Assembly (NCBI GenBank): GCA_003049465.1
Contig: PYSS01000075.1
Coordinates: forward strand, 62,001 to 126,000
DNA from: Magnaporthiopsis rhizophila
Lineage: Eukaryota; Ascomycota; Sordariomycetes; Magnaporthales; Magnaporthaceae
Reading direction: 5' to 3'
Length of the DNA: 64,000 nt
The notes beneath the pieces are model-generated. The model searched no databases. It had not been told where the DNA came from and worked only from the letters and a program-made list of their open reading frames with translations. A program made the translations under genes and the position numbers. This document shows positions 58,446-64,000 of this stretch, in pieces. The stretch's first letter is position 1, and each line of letters starts with the position of its first letter.

Positions 58446-61400
58446 GACGGCGATCCCAGGGTCCTAGTCCAGTTTCTAGTCCAGTTGATGTTCCAGGAGG
58501 GATTGTTGGTTTGTCTTATTGGCACTTGGGCACTAGTTTCGGGAGAAGAAGAGGACGATGATGGAAAGGAGGTTCCAAAACGATGCGCTGTCCAGTCCGG
58601 TATAGATAAGTAGCGCGGTGTGTCGGTTAAAGAGGCGCCAGCAGCCAAGCAAGGACTGCAGGATCTGTGCCGTATTTCTCGAATGGGGACGGGAGAAGGA
58701 GAGGGACGTGGCCCACCCGGGAAGGCAGGGGGTGGCGACAAGGGCAGCGGGCAGGGGAGGGTCGAGGTTCCGCACAGGTTGCAGTGGGAATCACACGCCG
58801 CAGGAGTCGGAGTCGGGATATGAACAGAGTTCGTCTCTCTTTTGCAGCACAATGTGGCGAACGGGCAAGGTGAGATGGAACAGCGGGGCGCAGAGAGGTG
58901 ATGCAATGTTGACAATGGCCGAACGTTGCGCTTGGCAGATGGGTAGGTAGCCAGGAAAAGCCAACCAAGACCGGTGTCAGCCGAGCACTGACACAGGGCC
59001 GGATGGGACGCACTAAAACGAGGGAGAGCGGACAGTTTGTTGCTAGCGGAAACAGCAGCAAACCCTGGGAGAAAATGGGAGGGGGAGGGGCGTTTTGAAT
59101 GGTAGCGCTCCGCGTCAGACCGTCCCAATGTTTGCTGGCCAGGAACTCAGCCAGTCCAGCCACCGATCATCTGTTTGAGAAATAATCCGGGTGCGCTCGC
59201 TGCGCGCCCGGAGAATGAGCGCAGTGACGACGATACTGAAGACGTGAACGAGGATGGGCCCTGTCGGGGACCGTTGGGGAGAAGACGGGGGAAGAAAATA
59301 AAGTAAAGTGAAATAAAAAAAGATCGATCAGTGCCGAAAAACTTTACGCTGTCACATCACCCCAAAGGGGCTGCGGTGGCGGTACAGGGGTAAGCCGGGG
59401 GTGCTCCCGGCAGCCAGGAGAACCGGGACTAGGATCAAATGTAAGGTGGAGCGACACAGGGGCGGTCTTACAGGGCCGAGTGAGTGTGTGGCCCGCCGCC
59501 CGTTTCCACCCTCACATCGCTGGTTCAGTCCCCGGCTCTTTCTTGTTTCTCTGCAATCGAAGAGGCATGGGCTTTAGTGGAAGCGATGCGCTATGTAGAG
59601 CAGTGTTTGTAGTCCAGATTTGGACAAACCCGTGGCGCGGCAGGCCAACCGTAGCGCGCGAGAGTGCGAGCGGGTGTGCCCAGCCGTGCAATATAGCACG
59701 GAACCGGTCGACTCGATCGAAGTCCGAGAAGCAGCTAGCCGTTAGCAGGGGAAGGTTGAAGACAATCTAGACTTCACCAGGTAGCCTGCGGCTTTACTGC
59801 GGGCTGGATAGAAAATCCAGCCTGGGCAGGAGAAGTTGCCTCGGACACTACCCAAGCACACACCACCTCCATCAGGTTTGGGTAGGCTTCTTGCAGCGTC
59901 GTGTCGTCCGTGCTCAAGAAGGGAGACCCGCCCAATATCGCTCAGCCAAGGAGGTGCCGAAAGTGATGGGAGTGGAAGGCAGTTTTTGGCTCAGCTCGGT
60001 CCTCTAAGAGGCAATCAAGCAGCGTGCCAACACGCTAAACTACCAGCCGGCCAGGGGCGCCAGCGAGCAGGGCCGCCGCTGGTCAGGGGTTGACTTGTGG
60101 CTTTTGGCTTTTGCGCCTGTTGACATCGGCGGCTCTGGCTGGGTCGATGTCACACGCACAGGCCAGCACTCAGTCCCGTACCATAGCGACCTTCCAATGC
60201 AGGTACGCAGAGCATGTAAATGCCTCGCATCGCATCGCATCTGGTCTGCGAACGGGTATGATTTGCTTTTGCTGGGTCTCCCGTTTGCTTATCGCAGGTG
60301 GCAGGCCGGCCAGTGCCAGCGGCTTTCGTGGTCTTCCAGGTACCACGTGTGGGGGATCCACGACGCGTGGCTTGGTTTCTAGTGTCTGTTTTCTCGTATC
60401 CTTGGGCTGCCAGGCCGAGGCTATTGTTGACATGGGTGGATGGTCAACGCTAGAAGGAGAAGAAGACAAGACGGCCTTGGAGCGAGACCAAAGAGTTAGG
60501 GGCGGGGAGGGGCAGGGTTTCGAGGGGCTGGTGGGGCGTCATGGCGTAACAACCAGTAAAGTCGCAGCGGCGCTCCGACACAATTCAAATTGTGAGCTCT
60601 GAGACAGCCACCAGCGTGCGCTAGGCAGGAACCGGCCTCCTGCAGACCCCGCTCGCACCTGCCGCACCGTCACACCATGTCAACCAAGGACTGGAGAACT
60701 GTGGGCTTGGGCGGGACATCTTTTCTTGGTCGCCATTTGCATCTGCCGCACTGCGCCCAAGCCCAAATCGTGTGTTGCCCCGCCCGCCAAGACCATCGAT
60801 GCGTCTGTCGCCAGGGACCAGGGGGGAATCATCTACAGGACGTCTGATGAGACTGCACGAGCGGCGTCCTCGGGCCTCCGGTTATAGCTACGGCCATCAG
60901 ACTGTTTTGTGAGGCGACTGACTTGTCATTTATTGCCATCACCAGCATTCATCACCAGCGTGCCTGCAAAACAGGACTGCCCTTGCACGGACGTCTGCGG
61001 GCTGTGGCGTGCGACTGGCTTTGCCTTTCGTGGAATGTTGTCGCCAGCATTCCCAGCCATCGTCAACAGCACCATCATCAGAGGCTAGTGACGCTCGAAC
61101 CTCAAAGTGACAAAATACGACCCTTTCGCCGCCGCCGTCGCTGGACCGGCTTTCTCGGCCATGGTATACGATTCATTTGCGGCTACCTAGGCATCTTGTT
61201 CGTCACATGATGAATGTGTCGGCGGGTAGTGCGGAGCCGTGTGGGATTGGCGTTCCCTTTTGCCACCCCTGGCCGTAAAAGGTCGGTGCTGTTTCAGCCT
61301 TGGGACCACTTACTCTGGCCTCAGGTGTCGCAAGATCCGAACCCGGGGATGGGAAAGGCAAGTAGCCAAGCTGAGCGTGGGAGGCCGGGGTGAGCCTCGG

Positions 61401-62029
61401 TGAGGTATGTGGTGGCGGGAGGGCGCATAACAGAACGGGAAGAAGATGAGCAGGCAAGCAAGAAAATCAGGGGCTTCTGCGTTGAGGGGCGGCACCCACA
61501 GGACAACAACCGATGGATCAGGGAATCTGGTCTGGGAACGGGCCCTGGTGGCACCGGCACCGGGGGGTATCCACCCGGCAAGATACCTCGATGTGCACCG
61601 AGATTGTCACCATTTGTCCAATGCCGCTAGGTGCCCGGCCTAGAAAGGCAGACACCTACTGTGATGGCACCCAAAAGGATAGCAGCACAAATCCACATCC
61701 CACTCATACAGTACAAACAGCCTATGTACACGCCCAAATTCGGACGGCCCCGACGGACCATGGACCGCCACAATGCAACCACCCATGCCACCCAACTGCC
61801 CCGACCATACTCCGGTCCAGCCCGCTGCGGAGATTGCTGTCCAAGCACACTGATCGATCGCGGTCTGGGCGTTTGCCGGGTGGGGGATGCTACGCCAGCC
61901 TCCAGACCCGTCACCCCTCCCCACCGCCGCACCAGCCAACCCCACACGCCGTCACAGTCCTCTCCGGCATGTCTAGGCTCCGATATAGCCCTCCCCACCG
62001 CCGCCGCACCCCAACAAGGAATAACCCCA
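58446..62029. other. 3.6-kb gene-poor region upstream of the transcription factor
   Basis: I see no supported gene. Open frames of up to about 270 codons overlap on both strands without domains. A GC-rich hairpin-like motif (GCCGGGGGTGCTCCCGGC, 59394-59411) and an AAT-rich tract near 59290-59330 stand out slightly. Part must be the transcription factor promoter. Confidence 0.45.
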
Positions 62030-62148
62030 GGGATCGTGGCGCAGTTGGCTAGCGCGTAGGTCTCATATGAAAAGAGCTTTGGCTATATTCTCGTATGACC
62101 TGAAAACGGGCAATCCTAAGGTCGTGAGTTCGAGCCTCACCGATCCCA
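62030..62148 (+). tRNA. Elongator tRNA-Met (CAT) with a 45-nt intron
   Basis: The acceptor arms GGGATCG and CGATCCC pair fully, with A as discriminator at 62148. The D arm uses GCGC/GCGC around AGTTGGCTA, the T arm is GTGAG-TTCGAGC-CTCAC. The anticodon stem TAGGT/TCCTA encloses CTCATAA with anticodon CAT at 62064-62066; the last stem pair is T-T as in yeast elongator tRNA-Met. A 45-nt intron, 62068-62112, sits one base 3' of the anticodon, the canonical place; it contains TATGA (62094-62098), which can pair with TCATA of the anticodon loop. A and B boxes are intact and a T5 terminator follows at 62151. Starting with G and the usual TTCGA T loop argue for elongator rather than initiator. Confidence 0.93.
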
Positions 62149-62150
62149 AT

Positions 62151-62168
62151 ATTTTTGCCTTTTTTAAC
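62151..62168 (+). terminator. T-rich RNA polymerase III terminator of tRNA-Met
   Basis: Runs of five and more T directly after the tRNA 3' end. Confidence 0.8.
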
Positions 62169-62868
62169 GTTAGAATTATTATGTATTTCCCCTTTTTCCT
62201 TTTTTGTTCAGTCGGAAAGAAGCCATCGAAGAAGGAAGCTGAATTGTTTTGACAACTTTGCGAAGTTAGCTCATACATACAAGCGTGTTGGCCCATTTAC
62301 GGACACAGCTAATAACTACGTACCTAGCTAGAATGGCCACTTCTTCAACTCATCATATTCACTCTCTCAGTGACACGGACGACGGCTCCAAGATTCACGT
62401 TCACGTGCTCGCAGCTGTCCTGAGTCTGCCCATCCAGGAACTTGCACGGAGAAAATAGTAGCGCGCAGGACGGCGGGGGAAAAGATCCAACCTTATTTAG
62501 ATACGAGGCTGTGACAAACATAAACAGAACTGCCGGGCAATCTACGGCGATGAAAGCCGTTTTCATAGTAGAGTAGAGTAGTCCTCATCGTCCTCGCGGG
62601 GTCGACCGAACAAATGTGGAAAAGGTCGTCGTCGGCCATGATGAATGCTTGTTGGTGTTATGCTATCCAGCTGCCGTCCTCTTTGAGGTTCCGATCGAGT
62701 GATGGATCATCTACCTGCCCACCTTCATTCCTTCTGCTTGCCTGCAGTCGATCGCCTGATCCATTTTGGGATCTTAGGGAGCAGCGGCCTTGTCGCTTAG
62801 TCTTTGGCCTCTTCCAAGATGCGTAACAGGACCACAGTTTTGCAGGACAGTAAAACTCGCTCACATCA

Positions 62869-63189
62869 TGGCAATTGATGAGTTTCCAGCAGTGGCGGTC
62901 TACGGTAGTGTCCGTCAGCGTTCGGCGACGTCGGTACTGGGCGGGACGGCACGAGTCGCCTCTCAGGTCCTCCTGCTCTGGAGGAGACGGCGGCGCCGGT
63001 CTGCGGGAATCGGTTACCGCTGGCGTCGAATACAAAGCCATCGGGGTCAATGACGGCTGCACGGGAGGGAGGCTGTATTACAATCCCTGCGCGTCTAGCG
63101 CCAGAGGATAGGGCCGCTAGTGATTCGAGTACGGCCTGAGGCTCTAGTGAAGGGAGAATGCGCCAGGAAGACGACGATTGGGAGGGCTC
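62869..63189 (-). CDS. Unresolved protein-like open frame without ATG (possible exon)
   Basis: A 107-codon frame without a stop and without any ATG lies on the minus strand. It reads, among others, SSSSWRILPSLEPQAVLESL, IDPDGFVFDASGNRFPQTG and SRAGGPERRLVPSRPVPTSP, which looks like a coding exon in composition. A pyrimidine-rich acceptor (CCTCCCTCCCGTGCAG) lies within it. I could not complete a gene model: neither an upstream exon with a start nor a clear downstream end joins with confidence, although an acidic minus-strand ending (FGRPREDDEDYSTLL, just before 62570) could belong to it. No family recognised. Confidence 0.3.
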
Positions 63190-64000
63190 TTAAGCGCCCG
63201 CCACGTTCAGCGAGGACGGGCCTACACTACTTTGCTCCATCACGACAGGGCGCCGACGACGCCTATACTTGCTGGCAATGTTTTCAACATTACGCTGAAG
63301 GCCGAATTTGGAGCGTACGATCCGATGCGTCAGTCTTAAGGCCTCCAATCATCAACTCGTAGACCCGTTTGCGGCCCTTTAGCTTGGCCATTCCATGGGC
63401 GGCATGTCGGCGCCGGCCCGCCACTATTGGGGAAGACGTCTGCCGAGGAGCAGGTCCGGGAGATCGAGAATTACGGAATTTGGGACCACAGGCCTCGGCG
63501 CGTATTCATTCGACTGTCCGCGGCAGCTGTCATGCACTGTCGGCGGCGACGCGCCTTGGGTCTACTCCAGTCTCGTTTGCCTATACACCCCTGGACGAGC
63601 CGCGGCTCGGTGCCTGGGCTGGGACACTACTATCAAAAGTCGATATACAGCTTGTGTTCTAGAAGAGAGCGACGTGCATGGAGCCAAAAGGGCCAGAGGC
63701 CGCTTTTTCCGGAAGGCCGGACGCCGGTCCCCTCGCTCAACTTCACGCCCAGCCAGCCAGCCGCCGTCTCGGGTCAATCATTCAACTTTGGCAGTTCAAC
63801 GCCAACAATGCGGCAGCAATTCCAGGCAGCGCAACCATCCGGCAATGACGAGAACGACTGGAGACCGTTCATGCTGCAACCCATTGGTCCAAGAAGAAGC
63901 ATACGGACCGGACACAGGGCCTGAACGGCGCTGACCAGCTTGATGGGATTGGACGCCATTGTCCGGGTCCTCGCCGACGTCGACAAGGTGAAGCAACCCA
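63190..64000. other. Right-edge region, coding status unclear
   Basis: Several overlapping frames on both strands look partly protein-like (for example plus-strand SLNFTPSQPAAVSGQSFNFG near 63735, reminiscent of FG-type disordered sequence), but none gives a complete gene within the window. A gene crossing the right edge is possible. Confidence 0.35.

Noticed and set aside
58307..59128. 273-codon minus-strand frame at the transcription factor promoter
   Set aside because: It overlaps the first exon of the Zn2Cys6 gene in another frame and is Pro/Ser-rich low-complexity.
59394..59411. GC-rich inverted repeat as an RNA element
   Set aside because: A single short hairpin is expected by chance at this GC content, and no flanking transcript is known.
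60090..60602. 170-codon plus-strand frame with a signal-peptide-like start, possible secreted effector
   Set aside because: The hydrophobic start is weak, and neither conserved cysteine spacing nor introns support it; cannot be claimed as an effector.

Overview
The window is nuclear DNA of a filamentous ascomycete, most likely a Sordariomycete. Genes are compact, on both strands, and interrupted by short introns with GT..AG ends and CTAAC/CTGAC-like branch sites. A Fus3/Kss1-type MAP kinase of 356 residues looks almost identical to the appressorium/pheromone MAP kinases of Magnaporthe and Neurospora relatives, so Magnaporthales is a reasonable but unproven guess. There is no bacterial operon structure, CRISPR array or intact transposon. 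Most gene models below are my own hand-made splice models; phases were checked codon by codon.

Layout, left to right. VAC14 (minus, its 3' end is outside the window); a 58-aa SMP-like protein (minus); a cytochrome b5-fused sphingolipid delta-8 desaturase (minus); a Gly/Gln/His/Asn-rich low-complexity protein with a 16-nt microexon (minus); dihydrolipoamide dehydrogenase LPD1 (minus); nucleolar MIF4G protein SGD1 (minus), divergent from SRP14 (plus); a 90-aa Cys-rich zinc-ribbon-like protein (minus); a three-RRM SR-like mRNA-binding protein of the Gbp2/Hrb1 type (minus) with a 4-nt first coding exon, a 1.1-kb intron and an 8-nt microexon; a long gene-poor stretch; COQ9 (plus), convergent with SMC6 (minus); SMC6 is divergent from the ecdysoneless-family SGT1 (plus); a degenerate aminoglycoside-phosphotransferase-like protein (minus); TAN1 (minus); ERV1 (minus), divergent from HEM4 (plus); TLDc protein OXR1 (plus); the MAP kinase (minus); COPII coat subunit SEC24 (minus); a 102-aa membrane-anchored protein (plus) surrounded by long A and T homopolymers; a Zn2Cys6 transcription factor (minus); another long gene-poor stretch; an intron-containing elongator tRNA-Met(CAT); and an unresolved right end with a protein-like open frame but no clear gene.

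The genes are mainly housekeeping (endolysosomal lipid signalling, mitochondrial redox, heme and ubiquinone synthesis, ribosome biogenesis, tRNA acetylation, chromosome maintenance, secretion) and do not form a metabolic cluster. The least ordinary signals are at RNA level: the SR-like gene, where an 8-nt exon supplies the middle of an RNP1 motif and the start codon is cut off from the body by a 1.1-kb intron; a second microexon in the low-complexity gene; and the small membrane protein, whose TGA stop overlaps a splice-donor-like site and is followed by an 89-codon in-frame, highly charged, repetitive open frame.
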